This document shows, one piece after another, positions 1-4,962 of a stretch of 5,982 bases of DNA. Both the position numbers and the translations under genes were made by a program. The stretch lies in the NCBI GenBank assembly GCA_946477505.1, contig CAMKYP010000253.1, positions 1 to 5,982 of the forward strand, in the 5' to 3' direction. The notes beneath the pieces are model-generated. The model was given only the letters and a program-made list of their open reading frames with translations, did no database searches and was not told the origin of the DNA. This DNA comes from an uncultured Dechloromonas sp. Lineage in GTDB: Bacteria; Pseudomonadota; Gammaproteobacteria; Burkholderiales; Rhodocyclaceae. Position 1 is the stretch's first letter. The number at the start of each line of letters is the position of its first letter.

Positions 1-2
1 GT

Positions 3-26
3 CGGCACGCTTGGCCAGGCGTGCCG
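3..26. terminator. GC-rich hairpin, candidate terminator after the AraC gene
   Basis: CGGCACGC (3-10) and GCGTGCCG (19-26) form a perfect 8-bp stem around an 8-base loop that can pair further through TGGCCA. It lies 22 bases beyond the AraC-type stop codon. In the leftward direction the bases after the stem fall outside the window, so the U-tract needed for intrinsic termination cannot be seen. In the rightward direction the stem is followed by CGCTTCATTTTG, only a weak T-tract, so it could also serve a gene entering from the left. The hairpin is seen directly; its terminator function is inferred. Confidence 0.4.
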
Positions 27-41
27 CGCTTCATTTTGTCA

Positions 42-56
42 CCGCTTCTAAAGCGG
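42..56. repeat. Short inverted repeat across the AraC stop codon
   Basis: CCGCTT (42-47) and AAGCGG (51-56) are perfect complements. The three loop bases (48-50) are exactly the TAG stop codon of the minus-strand AraC-type gene. There is no T-tract on either side, so it is not a convincing terminator by itself. It could help halt polymerase or protect the mRNA 3' end together with the larger hairpin at 3-26. It may also be chance, since the stem is only 6 bp. Confidence 0.35.
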
Positions 57-1055
57 CTTGACTGGAATGCAGAGCTGGCAGGTGAATATCCCGGTCGCCG
101 GATCGTACTCGGCGTCGACCGGGTAGTGCTCGAAGAACGGGCGGCTGTCAATCTGCAGGCCGCTGCCGGGCAGCCAGTCGCGCAGGAACTCGGTCCACGC
201 CCGGCCGATGCCCGGGCCGTCGCCGCGGTAGGCAGCGAGCGCGTAGCGTCCGCCGGGCAACTGGGCGACGCCGGCCTGGCCGCGCGGGTGGAAATCGGCG
301 GGAATCTCGACGCAGGCATCGTAGCGGCAGTTTGCGGCGGCGGTGATGCCCGGGTCGTCGTGGCCGATGCCGTAGCACGGGCGGCCCTCAAGCTGGTTGG
401 CGTGCATCCAGGGCATGAATTGCTGCTGCCAGAAGGCGGCGACCGACGGGCCGTAGGGGCCGATATGCCGCAGGTAGGCGACGCGGGCCGGGGGCAGGGT
501 GGCGAGGGTGACTTGCATGGTGAACTCCTCAACGGGCGTGTTGGTGAGTTCGGGATTGTCATGTCCTGCCACGTTTATATCCTGATCCGGCTTGCGCAAG
601 AGCTGATCGGGATTGCTGCGGCGGCGGACGTTCAGCAGTTCGGTGTTCCAGCGGCTGGCCGTGGTCGCCCGCCAGGCGCTCGGCGTTTGCCCGAAGTGCG
701 TCTTGAATGCACGGGCGAAGGCTTCGCCGGAGCCAAAGCCGACGCTCAGTGCAATGTGCAGGATCGGTTGCTGCTGGCCGGCCAGCCGGACAGCAGCAAT
801 TTCGAGACGGCGGCGGCGCACGTAGTCGCCCAGCGTCTCGCCCATCCAAGCCGTAAAAAACCGGTGAAAGTGGTACGGCGAGAAATGGGCAACCGCTGCC
901 AGCGGCGCGACCTCCAGCGTTTCGTCGAGGTGGGCGTCGATATGGTCGAGGACGCTGTTCATCCGCTGCGTATAGGCAGCCAGTGGTGCCGGGCGCTCAG
1001 GGCGGACGCTCTCGGCGCGGACGCGGCGGCCGAGGCGGCGGGGCGTTACGGGCAT
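48..1055 (-). CDS. AraC-family transcriptional regulator with C-terminal GyrI-like effector-binding domain
   Basis: The product is a 335-residue cytoplasmic DNA-binding regulator of the AraC/Rob-like class. The tandem AraC helix-turn-helix domain lies at about residues 33-130: the first HTH falls around VAPLAAVAHFSPYHFHRFF (49-67), and the second falls within about 97-129, with the family pattern IALSVGFGSGEAFARAFKTHFG. A 50-residue linker leads to a GyrI-like/SOUL-fold domain (about 180-335), which begins VTLATLPPARVAYLRHIGPY and ends CIPV. In this family that domain usually binds small hydrophobic or cationic ligands and controls the DNA-binding part. The annotated ATG (1055) has no clear Shine-Dalgarno. 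The conserved fold begins near residue 27, so initiation at Met32 (962) is possible. The gene is last in a leftward operon 36 bases after the methyltransferase and likely senses the cassette's substrate or regulates it; that role is inferred. See the internal start at 518. Confidence 0.9.
   Translation of the reverse strand: MPVTPRRLGRRVRAESVRPERPAPLAAYTQRMNSVLDHIDAHLDETLEVAPLAAVAHFSPYHFHRFFTAWMGETLGDYVRRRRLEIAAVRLAGQQQPILHIALSVGFGSGEAFARAFKTHFGQTPSAWRATTASRWNTELLNVRRRSNPDQLLRKPDQDINVAGHDNPELTNTPVEEFTMQVTLATLPPARVAYLRHIGPYGPSVAAFWQQQFMPWMHANQLEGRPCYGIGHDDPGITAAANCRYDACVEIPADFHPRGQAGVAQLPGGRYALAAYRGDGPGIGRAWTEFLRDWLPGSGLQIDSRPFFEHYPVDAEYDPATGIFTCQLCIPVKPL
516..530 (-). promoter_or_regulatory. 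Internal ribosome binding site and ATG at the start of the GyrI-like domain
   Basis: On the minus strand GAGGAG (530-525) precedes an in-frame ATG (518-516) by six bases. This is the best Shine-Dalgarno/start arrangement on this gene and clearly better than that of its annotated start. The ATG is codon 180, right where the GyrI-like domain begins (MQVTLATLPP). Initiation here would give a 156-residue stand-alone GyrI/SbmC-like protein ending at 48. The codons are also needed for Glu-Glu-Phe-Thr of the linker, so chance cannot be excluded. Confidence 0.5.
574..579 (-). promoter_or_regulatory. -10-like hexamer in the AraC linker
   Basis: TATAAA on the minus strand (579-574) matches the -10 consensus at five of six positions. 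It sits about 55 bases upstream of the internal ATG at 518 in a locally AT-richer stretch. I found no good -35 hexamer at 16-18 bases; TTGCGC (599-594) is only 14 bases away. It is a possible promoter for the GyrI-like domain alone, on weak evidence. Confidence 0.2.
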
Positions 1056-1056
1056 G

Positions 1057-1089
1057 TCAGCTGCGTGTGGCGGGGCTGTCGAAAAGCAT
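1057..1089 (-). CDS. Possible 10-codon leader ORF upstream of the AraC gene
   Basis: The ORF encodes MLFDSPATRS and stops with TGA one base before the AraC-type ATG. It is preceded by AAGGGG (1100-1095) at five bases, a good Shine-Dalgarno, whereas the AraC-type ATG has none. Termination here would leave ribosomes in place to reinitiate on the AraC start. The ATG begins three bases after the methyltransferase TAA, so this ORF could bridge translation between the two genes. The peptide resembles nothing I recognise and its sequence may be irrelevant. The alternative is that the SD-like run is simply the methyltransferase's last Arg-Lys-Gly codons. Confidence 0.3.
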   Translation of the reverse strand: MLFDSPATRS

Positions 1090-1091
1090 GC

Positions 1092-1718
1092 TTACCCCTT
1101 GCGCCGCCAGACTTGCCAGCGCTCGCGGCCGGCGAATACGGGGATCGAGTCGGCTACCGGGCGGTCTTCGATACGTTCGAAGGCCGGCTGCAACAGGGCG
1201 TCGAGCTGTTCCGACAGGATACCGAAAGGCGGCCCCTTGAGCTGGTCGCAAACGAAGAAGTAGCCGGCCAGCAGCCCGCCGGTCGGCAGCAGTTCGGCGA
1301 CGCGCCGGCCCCAGTCGTCCCACAGCTTGCGCGGCAGGGCGCAGAGGAAGGCGCGTTCGTAGATCAGGTCGAGTGGGTTTGGCGCCTGCCATTGGAAGAA
1401 GTCGGCGCACACCAGATCGACCGGGGCGTCACCGAGAACGGCGCGGGCTGCTTCGATAGCCGCCGGCGAGAAGTCAAGGGCGGTAACCGGCCAGCGGAGG
1501 GCGGCGAGACGAGCGGCTTCCCAGGCGCTGCCGCAGCCAGGGATGAGCGTGCGCAGCGGTGCTCTCTGGCGATCGACGAAGGCGGAAAAATCACCGGGTA
1601 CCTTGCCTGCGTCCCAGGGGGTGGTGCCGGCGCCGAAGCGCTTGCACCAGAAGTCCGGGTGTTCCGGGCGCTGGTCGGCGGATTTTTCGGCGGGAGAGGT
1701 CTCGATGTTTTGGGTCAT
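1092..1718 (-). CDS. TPMT-family SAM-dependent methyltransferase
   Basis: This 208-residue cytoplasmic class I methyltransferase belongs to the thiopurine S-methyltransferase (TPMT) superfamily. Visible family features are TPWD near the N-terminus (33-36) and the SAM-binding motif I LIPGCGSAWEA (58-68). An acidic residue in LDFSP (Asp82) is expected to hold the ribose, followed by DFFQW (106-110) and the characteristic YERAFLCALP (120-129). LLPTGG (143-148) follows. Family members methylate thiols, selenium/tellurium oxyanions, halides or thiocyanate; the actual substrate cannot be inferred. Length is typical of bacterial members. The ATG overlaps the stop of the upstream thioredoxin-like gene as ATGA (1718-1715), which points to translational coupling; no strong Shine-Dalgarno is seen. 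The stop is TAA. It is the middle gene of a leftward operon that ends with the AraC-type regulator. Confidence 0.9.
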   Translation of the reverse strand: MTQNIETSPAEKSADQRPEHPDFWCKRFGAGTTPWDAGKVPGDFSAFVDRQRAPLRTLIPGCGSAWEAARLAALRWPVTALDFSPAAIEAARAVLGDAPVDLVCADFFQWQAPNPLDLIYERAFLCALPRKLWDDWGRRVAELLPTGGLLAGYFFVCDQLKGPPFGILSEQLDALLQPAFERIEDRPVADSIPVFAGRERWQVWRRKG

Positions 1719-2191
1719 TTCCGCAGTTTCTTGCTGGCGTTGTCGATGCCATCGTCGAGATAGCTTTGGTAGAAATCGGGCAGGCGGGCACCGACGATGG
1801 GATCGGCGAGTTGTCGGCCGTCCGGTCCGTAGAAGGCGACTACCGGCACCAACTTGATCTTTGCGTTGCGGGCGAAGTCGGCATGGGTGGTTTTTTCCCC
1901 GCCGAAGCCGGTCAGGGCGGCATCGCTGTCCTGGCGGATTTCGCGAATGACCGGGCGGTTGCCATTGCGTGCCTGGCGGGCCATCGGCTGCAGGTAGTCG
2001 CGCTTGATGGCCGTGCAGAACTTGCAGTCGTCGCGGCTGAAAATGACGATCAGCGGCAAGCCGGCCCCGGCCGCCGCAGCTGACTCGGCGCGCAGGTCGC
2101 GTGCCGGCGGAACACCGGATGGATCAAGAGCGGCAGCGGGGGCGCATGCTAGAATCAGCCCTCCCAACAGCCCTGCCAAGTGACGCACCAT
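1715..2191 (-). CDS. Exported thioredoxin-fold protein (SoxW/thioredoxin_2-like)
   Basis: The product is 158 residues when started at the ATG at 2191. Residues 1-21 form a classic Sec signal peptide: an Arg/His-containing start, a hydrophobic GLLGGLILACAPAAA core, and a likely cut after APAAA. The mature protein has a thioredoxin fold with a CKFC redox motif (Cys56, Cys59) and the expected cis-proline in KLVPVV (Pro116). It is therefore probably a periplasmic thiol-disulfide reductase or oxidase; its partner is unknown. A lipoprotein reading at Cys16 is less likely because the preceding ILA is a poor lipobox. The start is chosen because GGAAGGAA (2204-2197) lies five bases upstream and a signal peptide follows directly. 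An in-frame start at 2242 would bury the signal. The start codon overlaps that of hemC on the other strand, and the stop overlaps the methyltransferase ATG (ATGA). Confidence 0.85.
   Translation of the reverse strand: MVRHLAGLLGGLILACAPAAALDPSGVPPARDLRAESAAAAGAGLPLIVIFSRDDCKFCTAIKRDYLQPMARQARNGNRPVIREIRQDSDAALTGFGGEKTTHADFARNAKIKLVPVVAFYGPDGRQLADPIVGARLPDFYQSYLDDGIDNASKKLRK
2147..2155 (+). promoter_or_regulatory. Candidate extended -10 promoter for hemCDXY
   Basis: TG-C-TAGAAT (TG 2147-2148, hexamer 2150-2155) matches an extended -10 element with one mismatch. Transcription would begin near 2162, about 28 bases before the hemC ATG. No good -35 is seen at 16-18 bases, which extended -10 promoters can tolerate. 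The hexamer lies inside the signal-peptide codons of the divergent thioredoxin-like gene, where it forces the rare Leu codon CTA in an otherwise GC-rich codon set. That hints at selection on the DNA rather than the protein. Confidence 0.5.
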
Positions 2192-3137
2192 GTCCGTTCC
2201 TTCCAAAATCGTCATTGCCTCTCGCGAATCCCGTCTTGCCATGTGGCAGGCCGTTCATGTCCAAGGCCGCCTGTCCGAACTCAACCCGGGGGCCGAGGTT
2301 GTCATTCTAGGCATGACCACCAAGGGTGACCAGATTCTTGACCGCCCGCTCGCCGAAATCGGCGGCAAGGGGCTGTTCATCAAGGAACTCGAAGTCGCCA
2401 TGCAGGAAGGCAAGGCCCACCTTGCCGTGCATTCGATGAAGGACGTGCCGATGGTCATGCCGGAGGGCTTCGTGCTGGCCGCCATCTCGGCCCGCGAGAA
2501 TCCGCGCGATGCTTTCGTCTCGAACAAATACAACGGCCTCGACGAACTGCCGGCCGGCGCCGTCGTCGGTACCTCCAGCCTGCGCCGCGAAGCCATCCTG
2601 CGCGCCAAGTATCCGCAGCTGGTGATCAAGAGCCTGCGCGGCAACCTCGATACCCGCCTGCGCAAGCTGGATGCCGGCGAGTACGACGCGATCATCCTCG
2701 CCGCCGCCGGCCTGATCCGCCTCGGCCTCAAGGAGCGCATCAAGGCCGTGCTGACGCCGGAGCAGTCGCTGCCGGCGCCGGGGCAGGGCGCGCTGGGTAT
2801 CGAACTGGTCGATGGCGATGCCGCCATGGCCGGCATCGTGGCACCGCTCAACGATGCCGAGACGGCCCACTGCGTCAAGGCCGAACGCGCCTTCTCGCGC
2901 GCCCTCGGCGGTTCCTGCCAGGTGCCGCTGGGCGGCTACGCCGTGATCGACAACGGCCAGCTATGGCTGCGCGGGTTTGTCGCAACGGCCGACGGCAAGG
3001 AAATGGTCAGCGGCGAAGTGCGCGGCGAAGTTGGAAAAATCGCGGGTGACGACGAAGCGCTGGGCCTCCGGCTGGCTGCCGAGCTGCGTGCCAAGGGTGT
3101 CGACGCCATCCTGGAAAAGCTCGCCCACTGCAAATGA
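2190..3137 (+). CDS. hemC: Porphobilinogen deaminase (hydroxymethylbilane synthase)
   Basis: HemC is a cytoplasmic enzyme that joins four porphobilinogen molecules into linear hydroxymethylbilane, the first tetrapyrrole of heme and siroheme synthesis. The 315-residue length is normal for bacterial HemC. Visible landmarks are IASRESRLAMWQ (9-20), catalytic Asp85 in HSMKDVP, the pyrrole-binding arginines in GTSSLRR (Arg132, Arg133) and in DTRLRKL (Arg156), PAPGQGALGIE (205-215), and GGSCQVPLGGY. In that last motif, Cys243 carries the dipyrromethane cofactor. All key residues sit one position after their E. coli counterparts. The ATG at 2190 is favoured by the standard N-terminus MSVPSKIVIASRESRLA, although its Shine-Dalgarno is weak. 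It is the first gene of a plus-strand heme operon and overlaps hemD by ATGA at 3134-3137. Its 5' end is shared with the divergent thioredoxin-like gene. Confidence 0.98.
   Translation: MSVPSKIVIASRESRLAMWQAVHVQGRLSELNPGAEVVILGMTTKGDQILDRPLAEIGGKGLFIKELEVAMQEGKAHLAVHSMKDVPMVMPEGFVLAAISARENPRDAFVSNKYNGLDELPAGAVVGTSSLRREAILRAKYPQLVIKSLRGNLDTRLRKLDAGEYDAIILAAAGLIRLGLKERIKAVLTPEQSLPAPGQGALGIELVDGDAAMAGIVAPLNDAETAHCVKAERAFSRALGGSCQVPLGGYAVIDNGQLWLRGFVATADGKEMVSGEVRGEVGKIAGDDEALGLRLAAELRAKGVDAILEKLAHCK
2197..2204 (-). promoter_or_regulatory. Ribosome binding site of the thioredoxin-like gene, inside hemC
   Basis: Read on the minus strand, GGAAGGAA is followed by five bases and the ATG at 2191. This fixes the start of the exported thioredoxin-like protein. 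On the plus strand the same bases are hemC codons 3-5. The hemC start itself has only a weak AAGTGA (2178-2183) upstream. Confidence 0.75.
2304..2332 (-). promoter_or_regulatory. Candidate promoter for the thioredoxin-like/methyltransferase/AraC operon, inside hemC
   Basis: On the minus strand TGGTCA (2332-2327, four of six to the -35 consensus) is 17 bases from TAGAAT (2309-2304, five of six to the -10 consensus). The start of transcription would be near 2297, giving a leader of about 106 bases to the ATG at 2191. As at the hemC-side element, the hexamer imposes an ATT-CTA (Ile-Leu) codon pair on the coding strand. The match is by eye only. Confidence 0.35.
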
Positions 3138-3916
3138 GTGCGAGCGGCCCGCTGGCCGGCCGGACCATCGTCGTGACCCGGCCGCAGGCGCAGGCGGCAC
3201 CGCTGGCCGAGGCCATTGCGGCGGCCGGCGGTAATCCGCTGATATTTCCCCTGCTCGAGATTGCCCCGGCGAGCGACCCGCAGCCCTTGGTCGATGCGGT
3301 TCAGCGGCTGGCCGATTATGCGCTGGCCGTATTCATCAGCCCGAATGCCGTCGACTATGCATTGCCCGCAATTCTCAAGCGCGGCCCCTGGCCGGCCGCC
3401 CTGTTATCGGCGGCCGTCGGCCAGGGAACGGTCAGGGCGCTGGCGGCGCATGGTGTGACGGGATGCATCGCGCCGACTGAGCGTTTCGATTCGGAAGCTC
3501 TGCTCGAGCTCCCCGCATTAGCCGATGAGCGGGTCGCCGGGCGCCGCGTCGCTATTTTCCGCGGAGACGGTGGTCGTGAACTGCTCGCCGATACCTTGCG
3601 CGAGCGCGGCGCAACGGTGGATTGCGTGACGTGCTACCGCCGCTCCGGGCCTTCCGCCGGCTTGGCGCCGCTGTTGTCGGCTTGGCAGGAGGGGCGCCTC
3701 GATGCGCTCACGGTGTCGAGCAGCGAGGGCTTGCGCTACCTGGTCGAACGGCTCGATGACGAAGGCCGTGCTTTCCTGCAAGCTACTCCGCTGTTCGTAC
3801 CGCATTTCCGGATCGCCGAAAACGCCCGGGCTTTGGGTTTAAGCAACATTATCCTCACCGCTGCCGCCGATGCCGGCATTCTTGCCGGCTTAGGTGCTTA
3901 TAATTGGCCGAAATGA
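3134..3916 (+). CDS. hemD: Uroporphyrinogen-III synthase
   Basis: HemD is a cytoplasmic enzyme that cyclises hydroxymethylbilane while inverting ring D, giving uroporphyrinogen III. The 260-residue protein shows the loosely conserved pattern of this family: IVVTRPQAQA near the start (12-21), VFISPNAV (66-73), AVGQGTVRAL (94-103), and RFDSEALLELP (117-127). RGDGGRELLADTLRERGA (143-160) leads into the conserved CYRR with Tyr168, then LTVSSSEGLRYL (192-203) and a VPHFRIAENARALG segment (222-235). The two Rossmann-like lobes expected for HemD span about 10-45 plus 215-258, and 46-214. The start overlaps the hemC stop as ATGA, so HemD is likely made by coupled translation; no close Shine-Dalgarno is seen. 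The gene stays separate from hemX here, unlike the HemD-HemX fusion proteins of some betaproteobacteria. Confidence 0.96.
   Translation: MSASGPLAGRTIVVTRPQAQAAPLAEAIAAAGGNPLIFPLLEIAPASDPQPLVDAVQRLADYALAVFISPNAVDYALPAILKRGPWPAALLSAAVGQGTVRALAAHGVTGCIAPTERFDSEALLELPALADERVAGRRVAIFRGDGGRELLADTLRERGATVDCVTCYRRSGPSAGLAPLLSAWQEGRLDALTVSSSEGLRYLVERLDDEGRAFLQATPLFVPHFRIAENARALGLSNIILTAAADAGILAGLGAYNWPK
3872..3904 (+). promoter_or_regulatory. Hairpin and consensus TATAAT at the hemD/hemX junction
   Basis: GCCGGC (3872-3877) and GCCGGC (3884-3889) form a 6-bp all-GC stem with a six-base loop. It is followed by AGGTG (3892-3896) and a perfect -10 hexamer TATAAT (3899-3904), all within the last codons of hemD. 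No acceptable -35 is present at 16-18 bases. The TG that might extend the -10 is one base out of place. If the hexamer is active, transcription would begin at about 3911, next to the hemX ATG, giving an almost leaderless mRNA. The element is seen; any function is speculative. Confidence 0.25.
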
Positions 3917-4962
3917 TGCCAGAAAACGATACTCCCCCCCTCCAGAATCCTGCCTCCGAGCCGCTTTCGACACGCCGTTCCGGCCGTTTCGGACTGAGCC
4001 TGGCCGTTGCCGTCGCCGCTTTGGCACTGGCCGGCTGGCAATGGTTCGAAACCCGCCAGAAACTCGCCGACCTGCAGCAGGAGGTCAGTCGCCAGTTGGG
4101 CGACTTCGATACCGGCCACAAGGAAGAGCGCGGCGCGCAAAAGCTGACGCGCGAGCAGCTCGAGGTCTTGCAGACCAAGCTGGGCGCCTTTGAGAGCCGC
4201 TTCGCCGAATTCCAGGCGCAGACCGAGGCGCTCAAGGCGCTGAACCAGGATATCGCCCGCGGCCGAGAGGAAGCGACCTTGCTCGAGGTCGAGCAGGCGA
4301 TTACGCTGGCCGGCCAGCAATTGCAACTGGCCGGCAACGTGCCGGTCGCGGTGCTTGCCCTGCAGACGGCCGATTCGCGCCTGGCGCGCCTCGACCGTCC
4401 GGCCCATCTGCCGCTGCGCAAGGCGCTGGCCAGGGATCTCGAGCGCTTGAATGCGCTGCCTTTCGTGGATATGCCTGGCGTCAGCCTGCGTCTCGAACAG
4501 TTGATCCACGGTATCGACAAGCTGCCCCTGACCGCCTATGGGCGTCCGCTGGAGAAGAAGGAAGCACGGAAGGAAGCCGCGCCCGCCGTTCCGTGGTGGC
4601 AGAGTACCGGCGGCGAGATTTGGCAGGAACTGAAAGGGCTGGTCCGTATCCAGCGCTTCGACCGCGAGGATCCGGCGCTTCTCGCCCCGGGCCAGGATTA
4701 TTTCCTGCGCGAAAACCTCAAGCTGCGCCTGCTCAATGCCCGTCTGGCCCTGTTTTCGCGCGATCAATGGACTTACCGCAACGAGCTGAAGGTCGCCCAG
4801 GAATGGCTGGGCAAGTACTTCGATACCAATGACAAGGCGGTTGCCTTGGCCCAATCGACGTTGCGCCAGATGTCGGCGGCAGAGATCAATGTCGAGCTTC
4901 CGAATTTGAACGATACCCAGGCCGCCTTGCGTAGCCTGCGCCAGGGCAGGGACAAGCGGTGA
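3913..4962 (+). CDS. hemX: HemX, inner-membrane protein of the heme operon
   Basis: This is a HemX-family protein (PF04375), often mislabelled uroporphyrin-III C-methyltransferase; it has no SAM-binding motif. From the ATG at 3913 it has 349 residues. A short Pro/Arg-rich cytoplasmic N-terminus is followed by a single membrane anchor (about 26-45, GLSLAVAVAALALAGWQWF). A coiled-coil-prone segment (about 46-118) and a periplasmic helical domain come next. That domain carries the family hallmark EVEQAITLAGQQLQLAGNVP and the later YFLRENLKLRLLNARLAL. The role is uncertain; the location suggests organisation of late tetrapyrrole steps at the membrane. Two starts compete. ATG 3913 overlaps the hemD stop as ATGA, like the hemC/hemD junction. 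TTG 3904 has AGGTG (3892-3896) at seven bases and would add three residues. I prefer ATG for its codon and consistent coupling. It overlaps hemY by GTGA. Confidence 0.93.
   Translation: MMPENDTPPLQNPASEPLSTRRSGRFGLSLAVAVAALALAGWQWFETRQKLADLQQEVSRQLGDFDTGHKEERGAQKLTREQLEVLQTKLGAFESRFAEFQAQTEALKALNQDIARGREEATLLEVEQAITLAGQQLQLAGNVPVAVLALQTADSRLARLDRPAHLPLRKALARDLERLNALPFVDMPGVSLRLEQLIHGIDKLPLTAYGRPLEKKEARKEAAPAVPWWQSTGGEIWQELKGLVRIQRFDREDPALLAPGQDYFLRENLKLRLLNARLALFSRDQWTYRNELKVAQEWLGKYFDTNDKAVALAQSTLRQMSAAEINVELPNLNDTQAALRSLRQGRDKR
4948..4952 (+). promoter_or_regulatory. Ribosome binding site deciding the GTG start of hemY
   Basis: AGGGA lies six bases before the GTG at 4959, within the last hemX codons. 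Together with the GTGA overlap and the membrane segment that follows directly, it supports the non-ATG start. The next in-frame ATG (codon 59) would remove both membrane helices. Confidence 0.65.

Noticed and set aside
21..1763. A 580-codon open frame on the plus strand running antisense to the AraC, methyltransferase and part of the thioredoxin-like genes.
   Set aside because: The translation is Ala/Gly/Arg/Val-rich without recognisable motifs, while the minus strand encodes clear family motifs. The AraC and methyltransferase genes happen to be in the same minus-strand frame, so one GC-rich shadow frame stays open across both.
2192..2242. An upstream in-frame start at 2242 for the thioredoxin-like gene, adding 17 residues.
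   Set aside because: It would place a charged stretch before an otherwise ideal signal peptide and run deeper into hemC. The ATG at 2191 has a strong ribosome site at the right distance.
3148..3890. Multiple GCCGGC palindromes in hemD.
   Set aside because: They are scattered throughout the window as Ala-Gly codon pairs in GC-rich DNA. Only the pair at 3872-3889 is placed suggestively, and it is reported with the hemX junction.
3898..4854. A 318-codon minus-strand open frame opposite hemX.
   Set aside because: It is the mirror of the hemX coiled-coil codons, Gln/Leu/Gly-rich, with no domain pattern or start signal.
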